Below are positions 1-9,436 of a stretch of DNA of 64,000 nucleotides, piece after piece. Numbering within the stretch: the stretch's first letter is position 1; each line of letters begins with the position of its first letter. A model generated the notes under the pieces. The model saw nothing but the letters and a program-made list of their open reading frames with translations, did no database searches and was not told where the DNA came from. The DNA is from Nelumbo lutea (lineage: Eukaryota; Streptophyta; Magnoliopsida; Proteales; Nelumbonaceae). The position numbers and the translations under genes are program-made. The stretch spans positions 81,564,383 to 81,628,382 of the forward strand of contig JAKGHH010000002.1 of NCBI GenBank assembly GCA_022828595.1, written 5' to 3'.

Positions 1-700
1 TTAATTGAGGGATAACGTTGCCAATTGATAAGGCTTATCAATTCCACCCGAACCGGGCGGGGGGAACATAAGGCTTACCATTACAAGGTGTGATCCCGTG
101 ATGCTTGGAATCAGATTGAAAGATTTTCGGGATCGCCATGAAGTGGTCTGAGTCAATATCCCCGAACTAATGCTCTTTAGTTCCGAACTGGAGTGAATGC
201 CGAAGTGCCTTAGGACGGAGGTGGTCCTAATGCGACCTTGTACCAAGGTGACCCGTGCCGATGTGGTTTGATTATCCGAGCTCGATCTGTTGCAAACTTG
301 GTATATCGGGCTGAGCTATCATCTATTAGTCAAGTCATATCCATGTGTCCCCTATTACTAGGTCGGACCAAATCACCAATATTTGATAAAAATGTAAGAG
401 TTATATATATATATATATATATATAGTTTTCCTTGAATAGTGAGGTGACTAATACACCTAAGGATAGCCAACAATGTTTATAAATACCTACGGCAAATGA
501 TATGTCAGATGTTGGAGCTACTGAACAAGGAAAACTTTTAGGTTCATTATAAGTGGTCCTAGATATAGGGAGGGTAGGGTCAAAGAAACGTGGAAGTTCA
601 CTAAATTTTTGACTTTGAGCCTTTCTAAAGGAGAGATAAGAGTTACCGGATATGGTTAAGAAATAAATAATTAATACCACTTACAAGTTATAACCTTTTA
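1..700. other. Anonymous intergenic DNA, possible retroelement remnant
   Basis: No recognisable protein domain, splice structure or RNA gene was seen on either strand. The first 370 bases have a more balanced base composition than the DNA that follows, as in LTRs of plant retrotransposons, but there is no paired copy in the window. A retroelement origin is only a guess. Confidence 0.3.
402..424. repeat. (TA)n microsatellite
   Basis: An uninterrupted TA dinucleotide run of about 11 to 12 units. Such runs are mutable and often length-polymorphic. The short reading frames crossing it encode only Tyr-Ile repeats and are not genes. Confidence 0.9.
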
Positions 701-1017
701 CAATCCAAAATAGCATAAATAGAATAAATTAAAAATTTAGAGTAAACAATGTCTAGACAATAGCTAAATAGAATAAATTAATCAGTTGTTTTGTCTTGTG
801 TCTCAGTAATATTTTGTTGTCCATCCCTTATCAAATATCAAAAAATCCACCATTGGTTATTTTGTTGCCCATCTAATGACATCAATGGCATCTAGAATTC
901 TTCATTAGCAATGGCATGTCTTCTTCAAATAATTAATAAATTTTACTAAGTAGAGTTGTTGCTCATGTTTTACTAGGGATAAGAATAATATTTTCATTTT
1001 TGTTTACTATAAATTAA

Positions 1018-1303
1018 AAGGCATTTGGCAAGTTTTTCATGTAGTCTTTCAAGCTTTTCAAACCTTAGAAGACCAAAATGTTGTCTTTCTTTTTTTGGCA
1101 ATGAAAGACAATAAGACAAAAAGACCTATGCCCAAAAAAACTCATGAAAACTCAAAATAGCAAAAAATCTAGAAGCATCTGCATTCCTGTCTTTCAACAA
1201 CTAAAATCTTTCATTTAAAGACATGACCCCCAAAAGCTCATCACATCTTTTGGCCATCTAGGCTGTCGAAATATCTTTTTAGAAAGACTTGTCAAATGGC
1301 ACC
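1018..1303. mobile_element. MITE with 8-bp target duplication (hAT-like)
   Basis: The two ends are imperfect inverted repeats: AAGGCATTTGGCAAG on the left, and the complement of CTTGTCAAATGGCACC on the right. The flanks TAAATTAA (1010-1017) and TAAATTTA (1304-1311) differ at one base, as expected of an aged 8-bp target duplication. It is about 286 bp with no coding capacity. Eight-base duplications are typical of the hAT superfamily; the assignment is inferred from that alone. Confidence 0.5.
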
Positions 1304-1309
1304 TAAATT

Positions 1310-2140
1310 TATTTGAATGGATGTTAAAATCAAAATTGACATTTTCCACTTCCATCTAATGAATGATTGATTAAGGCATTGTTTGGTATTGAGGCATTGT
1401 GCGACCGTTTTGAGTCCACGTAGGCGCCACATGGGATTTTTGGGTCTAACGGTTGAAAAACCCATTTGGCTGCACCATTTTTAGAGAAAAACGAAAACAA
1501 ATGGGAATGCGTCGAAACTTATGCAACCCATAACCGCCCGCAACGCAAAAAAAGACGATTCGAGTTGGAGGCTGGTGTTTCTTGAATAGGAGAGTGACAT
1601 GGCACTTACGCGTACAGTGGGAAAACACTATCCAGTGCATCATGATGCATTGTTCCATCCTATGGGCTTTCCTATGGAACCGAGTAAAAGAAAACAAAAC
1701 CTAGCGAAGATTTCGAAACCAGAGGTTGTCGCCGCTCTCAGTTTCAAGTATGCATCTCCCACCTTCTTCTTCCATCTTCCTTCTTCATTTTTTTTTCTTT
1801 TTTTGTTTCCCATTAAAAGCAAAGATTTTTATGGTGAGACATGAAAATAGGACATTATGATTCAAATTTTAAGCTTGGTCGGTCTTTTCCCTACCATATT
1901 CGAACCCAATAGTTTTTCTCCTTATAATAAGTGGCCAAGTATCAAACGGACAAATAGTAATTGCATGCTAGGTGGTAACTTTCATTAGGATCATGCTAGT
2001 ACAATATACAATACTTGCACTGAATCAAGGAAACTCTTGAGAAAACGGTTTCAACTAAACAAAATGTAGATGAAACCATTGCAATTCATCCTACATGGTA
2101 GAAATGTTGCCAAACCAAAAAAAAAAAAAAACAAAAGCCA
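1310..2140. other. Anonymous AT-rich intergenic DNA
   Basis: No gene is supported. The reading frames around 1446-1844 lie on both strands of one another and show no domain. The phrase GCGACCGTTTT near 1400 is echoed next to the hairpin near 2170, so this stretch may be part of one decayed foldback element. Confidence 0.35.
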
Positions 2141-2144
2141 TTTC

Positions 2145-2211
2145 GTGGTCATTTTCAGTGAGGTGTTGCACGACCGTTTTCAGCAGGAAATACCTCACTG
2201 AAAATGGCCAC
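2145..2211. repeat. Hairpin with 20-bp arms
   Basis: GTGGTCATTTTCAGTGAGGT at 2145 is complementary to ACCTCACTGAAAATGGCCAC ending at 2211, with one G-T type difference and a loop of about 27 bases. A transcript would fold into a small stem. It may be the core of a foldback MITE; there is no evidence for a functional microRNA. Confidence 0.6.
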
Positions 2212-2469
2212 AGTACCAAACACCTACCAAGTAAATTGATTGCAAACTACAGAAGGTATTTTAATAAAATACAAACTATAGGATAGGTTTCAGTACATAC
2301 ATGAAACTACAAAGGATGTTTTAGTAAATCACACTATTCTTTTACAAAAATAACTTGATATGTAATTTAAGCGTTTTTGGAATAAAAGTTTCCTTTTCAA
2401 GCTTCAAAATAAAAATCTCTATTGCAAGCCCCCATTGAAACATGACAACTCTTACAATGTAAATTCACA

Positions 2470-2573
2470 CAGTTTGGGAAGAGTGTAAATACAAATATGT
2501 TCAGTATACAGTATTTCTAAACCTTATATTTGTACCATACAGATTTACATTTGCACTCTTCCCAATTTGAGCC
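2470..2573. mobile_element. Short Tourist-like MITE, copy P1
   Basis: The first member of a short palindromic MITE family, about 100-140 bp. The left end begins with a version of CAGTTTGGAAGGAGTACAAA and the right end is its complement, closing with TTGAGCC. It is followed at 2574-2576 by TAA, which is also the left target site of the next element. The TAA/TTA target and the GGC..GTTTGG-type end suggest the PIF/Harbinger (Tourist) superfamily. Confidence 0.6.
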
Positions 2574-2576
2574 TAA

Positions 2577-2841
2577 GGCTGTGTTTGGTTGCAGTGCAAT
2601 TTTATTTGCATTAATACAAATGCATAGGAATGCAAATGAAAAAAATGTACATTCTTATTTAATTTTGTTCTAGGTTTTACTTTATTCTGCTTCATGTCTT
2701 AATTTATTTTATTTGTACTGCAATCAAACAAAATAAGCTAAATTTTGAAACAGAAATAGGTCAGAATTTACATTCGAGTCATTTGCATTGCCATGGTATT
2801 GCATCAATGCAACTTTATTTGCATTGCAACCAAACACAGCA
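2577..2841. mobile_element. Tourist-like MITE, copy T1
   Basis: A 265-bp element with terminal inverted repeats GGCTGTGTTTGGTTGCAGTG and the complementary CATTGCAACCAAACACAGC. It is flanked on both sides by TAA (2574-2576 and 2842-2844), the canonical PIF/Harbinger target duplication. It has no coding capacity, so mobilisation would have depended on a transposase supplied elsewhere. Confidence 0.8.
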
Positions 2842-2844
2842 TAA

Positions 2845-2963
2845 GGCTCAGTTTTGAAGGAGTACAATTGCAAATATGTAGAGTGCAAAACCTTGTATTT
2901 TATATTATTTTGTATGTATTTGCATTGTACATTTTTGTATTTGTGCTCTTTCCAAACTAAGCT
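2845..2963. mobile_element. Short Tourist-like MITE, copy P2
   Basis: It begins GGCTCAGTTTTGAAGGAGTA directly after the TAA that closes T1, and ends with the complementary CTCTTTCCAAACTAAGCT before another TAA (2964-2966). The centre carries the family signature TGCAAAACCTTGTATTTTAT. Confidence 0.75.
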
Positions 2964-2966
2964 TAA

Positions 2967-3071
2967 GACTCCATTTGGAAGGAGTACAAATACAAATATG
3001 TACAATGCAAACCTTGTATTTTGTATGTATTTGTATTGTATATATTTGTATTTGTACTCTTTCTGAACTTT
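2967..3071. mobile_element. Short Tourist-like MITE, copy P3
   Basis: It starts GACTCCATTTGGAAGGAGTA directly after TAA and ends with the complementary TTTGTACTCTTTCTGAAC. It belongs to the same family as P2, in tandem with it. The right terminus is degraded, so that end is approximate. Confidence 0.65.
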
Positions 3072-3072
3072 G

Positions 3073-3455
3073 GTTGTAGTGCAAATAAATATGTACTGAT
3101 AGAAAACTATGATGGCTCAATTTGAAAGGAGTACAAATATAAATATGTATGATACGAATACAGACAAAATAATACAAAATACAAGATTTTACACTCTACA
3201 AATTTGTATTTGTACTCTTGCCAAATTGAGCCGATAGTGCAAACGATTTGTGTGCAAATTCTGATTTATTTTTGTTTCAAATTTTACCTTATTTTATTTG
3301 ATTACAGTACAAATGAAGCAAAATAAGACTTGAAACATAATGAAGTAAAATTCAAAACAAAATTAAACTACAATTTGCATTCTTTTCATTTGCACTCTCA
3401 TGTTGTCATGCATTTGTACTAGTGCAAATAAGATTGCGCTGCGACCAAACACGGC
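3073..3455. mobile_element. Tourist-like MITE T2, interrupted by P4
   Basis: The left end (TTGGTTGTAGTGCAAATAAA) and right end (TTGCGCTGCGACCAAACACG) are inverted versions of the T1 terminus. A P-family MITE (3114-3232) sits inside it. Its right edge abuts TTAA, shared with the next MITE. Confidence 0.6.
3114..3232. mobile_element. Short Tourist-like MITE P4, nested in T2
   Basis: Its ends GGCTCAATTTGAAAGGAGTA and the complement, finishing ATTGAGCC, are almost perfectly inverted. Both sides carry GAT (3111-3113 and 3233-3235), a three-base target duplication of non-standard sequence for this superfamily. It gives the insertion order: T2 first, then P4. Confidence 0.7.
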
Positions 3456-3459
3456 TTAA

Positions 3460-3755
3460 GGTTGTGTTTGGTTTCAATGCAAATTTACTTACACCAATGC
3501 AAAACTATAATTAAAAATAATTTGGGTTCAAACTCTGGTATATTTTTATTTCAATTTTCAACAAATTTTGTTTGGTTGAAGTACAAATGAAGTAAAATAA
3601 GACTTTAAGCAGAATAAAGTAAAACCCAAAACAAAATTAAACTAGAATTTAAATTCTTTTCATTTGCATTCCTACACATCTGTACTAGTGCAAATAAAAT
3701 TGCACAAAAAATAAACAAACAAACAAATAAAATTGCACTCTTCCCAAACAAAGCC
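3460..3755. mobile_element. Tourist-like MITE, copy T3
   Basis: It begins GGTTGTGTTTGGTTTCAATG and ends with the inverted CTCTTCCCAAACAAAGCC, with TAA at 3457-3459 and 3756-3758. It is 296 bp. The interior shares the AAGTAAAATAAGACTT block with T2, so T2 and T3 belong to one subfamily. An (AAAC)n/(AAAT)n stretch lies near its right end. Confidence 0.75.
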
Positions 3756-3758
3756 TAA

Positions 3759-3874
3759 GGTTCAATTTGGAAAGAGCATATACAAATACATTGAGTCTAA
3801 AGCCTTGCATTTTGTATTATTTTATATCTATTTATATTATACATATTTGTATTTTTCTCTTTCCAAACTAAGCC
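3759..3874. mobile_element. Short Tourist-like MITE, copy P5
   Basis: It starts GGTTCAATTTGGAAAGAGCA right after TAA and ends CTCTTTCCAAACTAAGCC, then TAC (a mutated TAA). The P-family core TTGCATTTTGTATTATTTTA is present. Confidence 0.7.
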
Positions 3875-3877
3875 TAC

Positions 3878-4015
3878 GGTTGTAATTGGAAACAATGCAA
3901 ATAGAGTGTAAATGCAAATATACAAATATGTACAATACAAATACATATAAAATAATACAAAACACAAGGATTTGCACTCTATGTATTTGTATTTATACTC
4001 CTTCCAAATTGAGTC
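3878..4015. mobile_element. Short Tourist-like MITE, copy P6
   Basis: It starts GGTTGTAATTGGAAACAATG, ends CTCCTTCCAAATTGAGTC, and is followed by TAA (4016-4018). It differs from P5 by extra sequence inside the left arm. The next stretch (from 4019) looks like the left arm of yet another copy, cut by the hAT-type MITE at 4070. Confidence 0.65.
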
Positions 4016-4069
4016 TAAGGTTATACTTGAAAATGATAGAAAATAGAGTGTAAATGCAAATATATATAA

Positions 4070-4353
4070 CATGGTTTTTAAAATCGACCCGGAGACCGAA
4101 CCAGTTAGGTTACTGGGTCAAACAGTCTGACTATTCAAATCGAACGGTTGGTCCATTCTGACAAAAAATAAAAAATTTTAAAACAATTTTAAAAAAATAA
4201 AAAATGGTCAAAACGGTTCGAATGATTAACAGGTCGGGTCAGCGGATTGCTAACCAAAATCAACGATTTTTTTGAGAAAAACTGGTTTTGGGGGAAAACG
4301 GACCCTGTTTTTCTGGTCCGACTATCGGGTCCAGTTCGGTTTTGAAAACCATG
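4070..4353. mobile_element. hAT-type MITE, family H, copy 1
   Basis: Terminal inverted repeats CATGGTTTTTAAAA and TTTTGAAAACCATG bound a 284-bp element rich in GGTC/GACC and CGGTT words. The flanks ATATATAA (4062-4069) and ATACATAA (4354-4361) are an 8-bp target duplication with one change. Family members lie at 23,445 and 46,713. There is no transposase. It has inserted into an older P-family MITE arm. Confidence 0.8.
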
Positions 4354-4619
4354 ATACATAATGCATTTTGGTCCATGCAAATGCAAAGTTCGGTTTATCA
4401 AATTACCTTCTTACCAAACAACTTTTAGTGGTAATGGATGCAAACACGAATCCCAATAAAGTAATATACCTTTTTTTAATAAAAACCCACTTTGAACGCA
4501 AATTTACTTCTATTTCTTTATGTAAAATTACCTCTCATTTTCAATGTAAATATGCTTTAGAAATTGTATTTTTATGTCATTGTCAATCCATAAATGCATT
4601 CATGCTAAACACTAACATA

Positions 4620-5470
4620 TAGGGATGATCATGGGTCGGGACAAGCTGGGCTTAGCACCAATGATAAGGGCTTTAAGCTAGGATTGGGCCTAACCCAACC
4701 CTATACAGGCTTGGACCAGGCTTATGGGCTTTTTGGGCCTAACGTGTAATGACTTTAAGCCCATAAAATTAAACAATAAAATTTAATTTATTTAAAATTT
4801 TAAATTAAATAATATGAAATGTAATACACACAAAAATTACACAAGAAAAAGTTAAATTGGGCTTGGCTAGGCTTTAGGGCTAGGGCAGAAAAACAAGGCA
4901 TGAGCCTCATTTAATTGTTAAACTTGAATTGGCTTGAGTTACCTTTTTTTATGTAAACAATATGTGCTACACAAGACGAGGGGAAACACGACCCCAAAGT
5001 CACTAAAACAAATAAAATAAAGAGGAAGGCAAGGCCTTCATTCTCATTTTTTGAGTATTGTGGGACTTAAAACAACACTAAATAATTAGTGCAGCCATTG
5101 AGTAATTTTCCAAGTCCCACATTGCTTAGGGAATGACAATGAAGTTTTGGTCTTCGCATGTATAAGGCTTTGTTTAGGAGGAAAATTTTCATACTTGAAT
5201 TGATTCAATTGTTGACATATGTATTGATACATTTCAATTCATAAATATTTCTTTATATATTAAAATAAAATATATAAAATTTTTATTTTTAATATAAAAT
5301 AATATATATTGTGAATCAGTCCTAGGCCAGGCTTGAAGTGTTAGGCCCAAGATTAGCCCTATATTTTTAGGGCTTGATGCTGGCCTGGGCCCGGGCTGGG
5401 CTGTACACAAAAATCTGGACCCAACCTCAAAAATTTGAGGGCTGAGCGGGGCCAAAGATGACTAGTCCTA
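4620..5470. mobile_element. Non-autonomous hAT-like element, 851 bp
   Basis: The left end TAGGGATGATCATGGG and the complement of the right end (TAGGACTAGTCAT..) are related inverted termini. The flanks are CTAACATA (4612-4619) and CTAACAAA (5471-5478), an 8-bp duplication with one change. Inside are GGGCTTGG-type repeats in both orientations near the two ends and an AT-rich centre. No transposase was seen. Confidence 0.7.
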
Positions 5471-5499
5471 CTAACAAAACTGAATCAAAGTAGGAGTTC

Positions 5500-5652
5500 A
5501 CATCTCTGCCCCATAATGCCTCACAGCTCATATCCGCCGAACATCTTTCAATGATAATATCAATTTTGATGATGTCATTATCGGGAGATATTCCCAATAT
5601 ACGATAAAGATGTGTTGTAGGGCGTTGTGCGGCGGAGATATGATCTCATCAA
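5500..5652. mobile_element. Foldback MITE, family F, copy 1
   Basis: The whole 150 bp is an imperfect palindrome centred near 5573, around GATGATGTCATTATCGGGAG. It has the same internal words (ATTATCGGGAGAT.TTCCCAATA) as the better preserved copy at 45,157-45,303. The ends are approximate because the arms have diverged. Confidence 0.55.
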
Positions 5653-5996
5653 AGTATATATTTACACCGAACCAGCATACACCATTCCCAAACGCAGCGT
5701 AAAGGACAATTCAAATGATGTGTTGAATTTATTGGTTGCAACCAAAAAGAAACAAAAGATGGGACTCATGACGCCTTAAAAAATAAAAATATAAAAAAAA
5801 AGACGGGATCCATGACATAATGCATAGAAGAGGCTCCAGGACCGTTATAAGAAGACGCTCCCAATAATAAGTTAAAAATAAAATAAAATGACGCTCCTTC
5901 AATGATTTTTCGACGGTGGTATGGTGCTTTTTGTATAAAAGTAAATATTTTATTGAGACCAAAATGCCCCTGATTTAAAAGCCCTTACATTGCCAA

Positions 5997-6143
5997 CTGG
6001 TGGTGGCTCAGTTGGTAGGTTCTCTGACTCGTGGGAGTAGAGACCTGGGATCGAATCCCACTTGCACCAGGGGTTGGGGGGTTGAGGGAAAGGGGGATGG
6101 GCTACCCCCTGTTGTATAGCCCCATGAAGCGAAAAAAAAAAAA
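5997..6143 (+). mobile_element. tRNA-derived SINE
   Basis: It starts with a tRNA-like half: a box A-like element (TGGCTCAGTTGG near 6004) and a box B-like element (GGGATCGAATCCC near 6047), the internal RNA polymerase III promoter. An unrelated G-rich body follows, then a 12-base A tail (6132-6143). This layout is that of a plant SINE. I found no convincing target duplication. It is not a functional tRNA because it runs on into the body and tail. Confidence 0.75.
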
Positions 6144-6321
6144 GATTCTAATTCATTTAAATAATTCACATATTCTTCTGTCCAATTGTGCTGTTCTGAT
6201 CGTAAATTAGTTTTTATGATTCAAAGTAATGTTTTTCTCTCATCAATATTTTTTTTAAAATTTAAAACTAACAGAGATCCGATGTACAGGATTTGTTAAG
6301 TGAAAACTAAATAATAAAAAT

Positions 6322-6772
6322 GGTCATTTACTAAAATATTCCCTATAGTTTTATAGATTTACTAAAATCTATCCTATATTTTGTATTTTACTAAAATACC
6401 ATTTATAATTTGCAATGGATTTAATCAATCTTCTAATAGATGACAGTAAAAAATAATAGTGTTGACCCTAATGTTCATTTAAATAAATATAATCAAAAGA
6501 AATTAAAAATAAAAATACCAATTTTGCCTCTAATAAGACATGAACAAACACTCTATTGGCTATATTTGGTCAATTTTGTTTTCTGTACAAAAAAGTGTTA
6601 AAGTATTTTTAAAATAGAAAATCATAGGCCCAATGACAAAACAAACACTCCTTAATGAAAGGTTGATTAAGTAAATAAGTTGTAAAACATATGGGATATT
6701 TTAGTAGAATGAAAACTATAAGGTAGATTTAAGTAAATATGTAAAACTATAAGGTATGTTCTAATAAATGAC
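6322..6772. mobile_element. MITE with long terminal inverted repeats, family L, copy 1
   Basis: The left arm begins GGTCATTTACTAAAATATTC, and the complement of the right arm begins GGTCATTTATTAGAACATAC. Similarity between the arms continues for roughly 90 bases (TATAGTTTTA..TTTACT.AAATCTA). The centre is anonymous. A related copy lies near 13,010-13,345 and an arm fragment near 2,245-2,330. Confidence 0.6.
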
Positions 6773-6899
6773 CCTAATAGAAACTATGCAATTGTTTTAT
6801 ATTTTCAACTTTTTAAATAATTAATAATTATTCATATTTTATATACTACCTTTAATGAATTCTTTACAATAAAAAAATAACAATAATTAATTTTAAGTT

Positions 6900-7200
6900 A
6901 GTTTTATTCATCAAATTGATGAAATTGACCAACTCGATCAACTCGACACGAGTTGGTCAGTTTTCTAGTATTTTAGGTTGGCTTTGGTTCAAAAATTTCT
7001 CAACTCGATCAAGTTGAATCAATTTCACTTTGGCCGTTTGTAAACTGAACAAAATCAAATGACCTATTGGCCACCAACTTGAGTGGGTCAGTTTTCACAA
7101 ATGGTTAGTTGGCTTGTATTGACCAACTCCCCAACCTGACTAGGTCAATTTGGTTGGCCAAATAACCTACGACCAAACTGAACCAACTCATGAACACTCA
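6900..7200. other. Anonymous repeat-rich DNA with GAGTTGGTCA words
   Basis: Words such as CAACTCGATCAA, GAGTTGGTCAGTTTT and TTGACCAACTC recur in both orientations, as in the arms of a foldback or hAT-like non-autonomous element. The block ends CCAACTCATGAACACTCAT. I could not define termini or a target duplication. Confidence 0.4.
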
Positions 7201-8760
7201 TAATTTCAACTAAATTAATAGTCTCATCTTTGATAACTAATAATAGTTTAATATCCAATAATTAATAAAAATTTATAGCAAAAATACACAATTATTAAAA
7301 ATATATTGATAATGAAAAAATACAATAAGTACTAAAAATATATTAAATTAGTCAATAAATAGTATAATCTCAAATAATAGTTTAATCTCTAATAAATATT
7401 AATCAATAAGTTAAAACAAAATTACAACAAATACAATAAGTACAATAAACAAAATTTAAAACTTTCAATAATAGTAGTTTAATCTCCAATAATTATTGAA
7501 AGTTTTCTGTTAAATAACAAAACAAAAATAAATTTATACATAATTATTGAAAACACATCTATCACAAAAAATAATAAATAATTACTGAAATACAATAAAT
7601 ATTAATATTAGTATATATAATTATATGATTAATATTAAGAGTTTAAAATTTTTATTAATAAATATTATTTTTATGAAAGTTATCCTCTCAAACTATTAAT
7701 TGATATAAGAGAAATTAGTTATTTACAATATTATGTAAAAATATTAAATTATTATTATTAAAGTTATTTCATTATTAATTTTGTAAAATATTAAATTATT
7801 ATTAAATTAAATACTATGTTATAATTATTTTTCTACTTTTGAGATTATTTTTAAAATTTTTTATATTATTTCTTTATTTTAACTAATTTAAAATCTAGTT
7901 ATGTTAAATATGTTGTTATTTAAATACTTAAATAATATGTAAATATTTAAAATTTAAAATATTAATTAATTATTGAATTTAATAATCCATAAAATTATAA
8001 TTTATACTATTATTACATAATTTCATTATTTTAACTATTTAAAATCTAGTTATTTAAATATTTAAATAATATGTAAAAGATTTAAAAGTTTTATTCTTTA
8101 TTGAATTTAATAATCCATAAAATTATAATTTATACTATTAATACATAATTTCATTATTAATTTTGTAAGGTTTTAAATTATTATTATTTTCAATATTATG
8201 TTATAATTATTTTTATACTTTTAAGATTTTTTAAGTTACATATTTTCGTTATTTTAACTATTTAAATTATAGTTATGTTAAAAATTTAAATAATATGTAA
8301 ACTATTTAAAATTTTTTTGTTATTTAAATTTTATTTTTTTAAAGATATTACATATTATTAAATATTTTTTAATAATTATTGATATATTTATAATATTTTG
8401 TTATTTAAGATATTTATTTATTGAAATATTTAAATATAATTTTATTTTTTTAATGTTAATTTGTTATTATTTGAATAACATTTAAATTGATAACCTGGTG
8501 AAACAGAATTTAAATTGTTAGTACATAATTTCGTGATATATTTTGTAAAAAATATAAAACTACTTTTTATGTTTTTAATAAATATTTTAAAGTTATATAT
8601 AATTTTGTGAGAATATTTAAATAATTATTAATTTTTTAATCCAAACTTTCTTTAGATAGATATAAATAAAAAGTGGGGGAGAGGATAAATAGGAATTAAA
8701 GATAATTTAGGAGAGAAACTCTCTACTAAATTAGAAATAATTTTTGAAATTTACCATTTC
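7200..8760. other. Extremely AT-rich non-coding block
   Basis: About 1.5 kb that is almost all A and T, dense in TTATTA/AATTAAT words and stop codons in every frame. It has no gene. It may be the interior of an old element or a matrix-attachment-like region; neither is shown by the sequence. Confidence 0.7.
7971..8156. repeat. Direct duplication inside the AT-rich block
   Basis: A segment of about 58 bases starting TATTGAATTTAATAATCCAT at 7971 recurs almost identically at 8099, 128 bases on. The upstream AAATCTAGTTAT word also repeats (7891 and 8041), so a longer local duplication with small indels is likely. Confidence 0.75.
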
Positions 8761-8865
8761 TTTTGTTAGATTTGCACATAATGGTCACTAGAGATCATCT
8801 TTCAGTCTTTACACAACCAGCTTAAGAGAATACGCATACACAACAACACCATTGAAAAACATTTA

Positions 8866-8974
8866 GGCTTAGTTTGAAAGAAATATAAATATACAATACA
8901 AATACACACAAAATAATACAAAACGAGGTTTTACACTCTCAATATTTGTATTTATACTCTTTCCAAACTGAGAC
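8866..8974. mobile_element. Short Tourist-like MITE, isolated copy P8
   Basis: It starts GGCTTAGTTTGAAAGAAATA, ends with the complementary CTCTTTCCAAACTGAGAC, and is flanked by TTA on both sides (8863-8865 and 8975-8977). At 109 bp it is the cleanest isolated example of the P family in the window. Confidence 0.8.
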
Positions 8975-9436
8975 TTAGGTCCTTATCTATTGAAGTAATG
9001 CAAAACACCATTTTTGGACATTTTACATATGTCTTAGTTTGCAAAATATAGCATTACAGGCAGCAACATGTGGCTAAATTCGCACCCATGAGATTGGAAC
9101 AAACGCCCAGTTTGGTACCATGCATGTTTTTCACGTGCTCTCCTTGTAACAGCTTTTGCTAACCTAACATAACTAACCAAGATGCCTGTCGGATGGTAGA
9201 TGCTCCACTAATCACCACCTTGATTCTTTCGTACGTGACATCTTAAAAGCATGCAAATAAAGAGAAACAACACTAAAAAGGGATTATAATCGAAAAGTTT
9301 TCAGAGAAAAGGAGAAGTTGGACCCTGATGTATATAACCTATTGGAATCAAAACAACCACGTGAATTAGAACAATTGACAATTCTCAGACGTACCAGAGT
9401 CCTCACCGCCGCTACCCCTACCATCGCTATTCTTTT

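Noticed and set aside
5997..6075. Possible tRNA gene
   Set aside because: It has box A- and box B-like sequences but runs directly into a non-tRNA body and an A tail, so it is a SINE head and not a functional tRNA.
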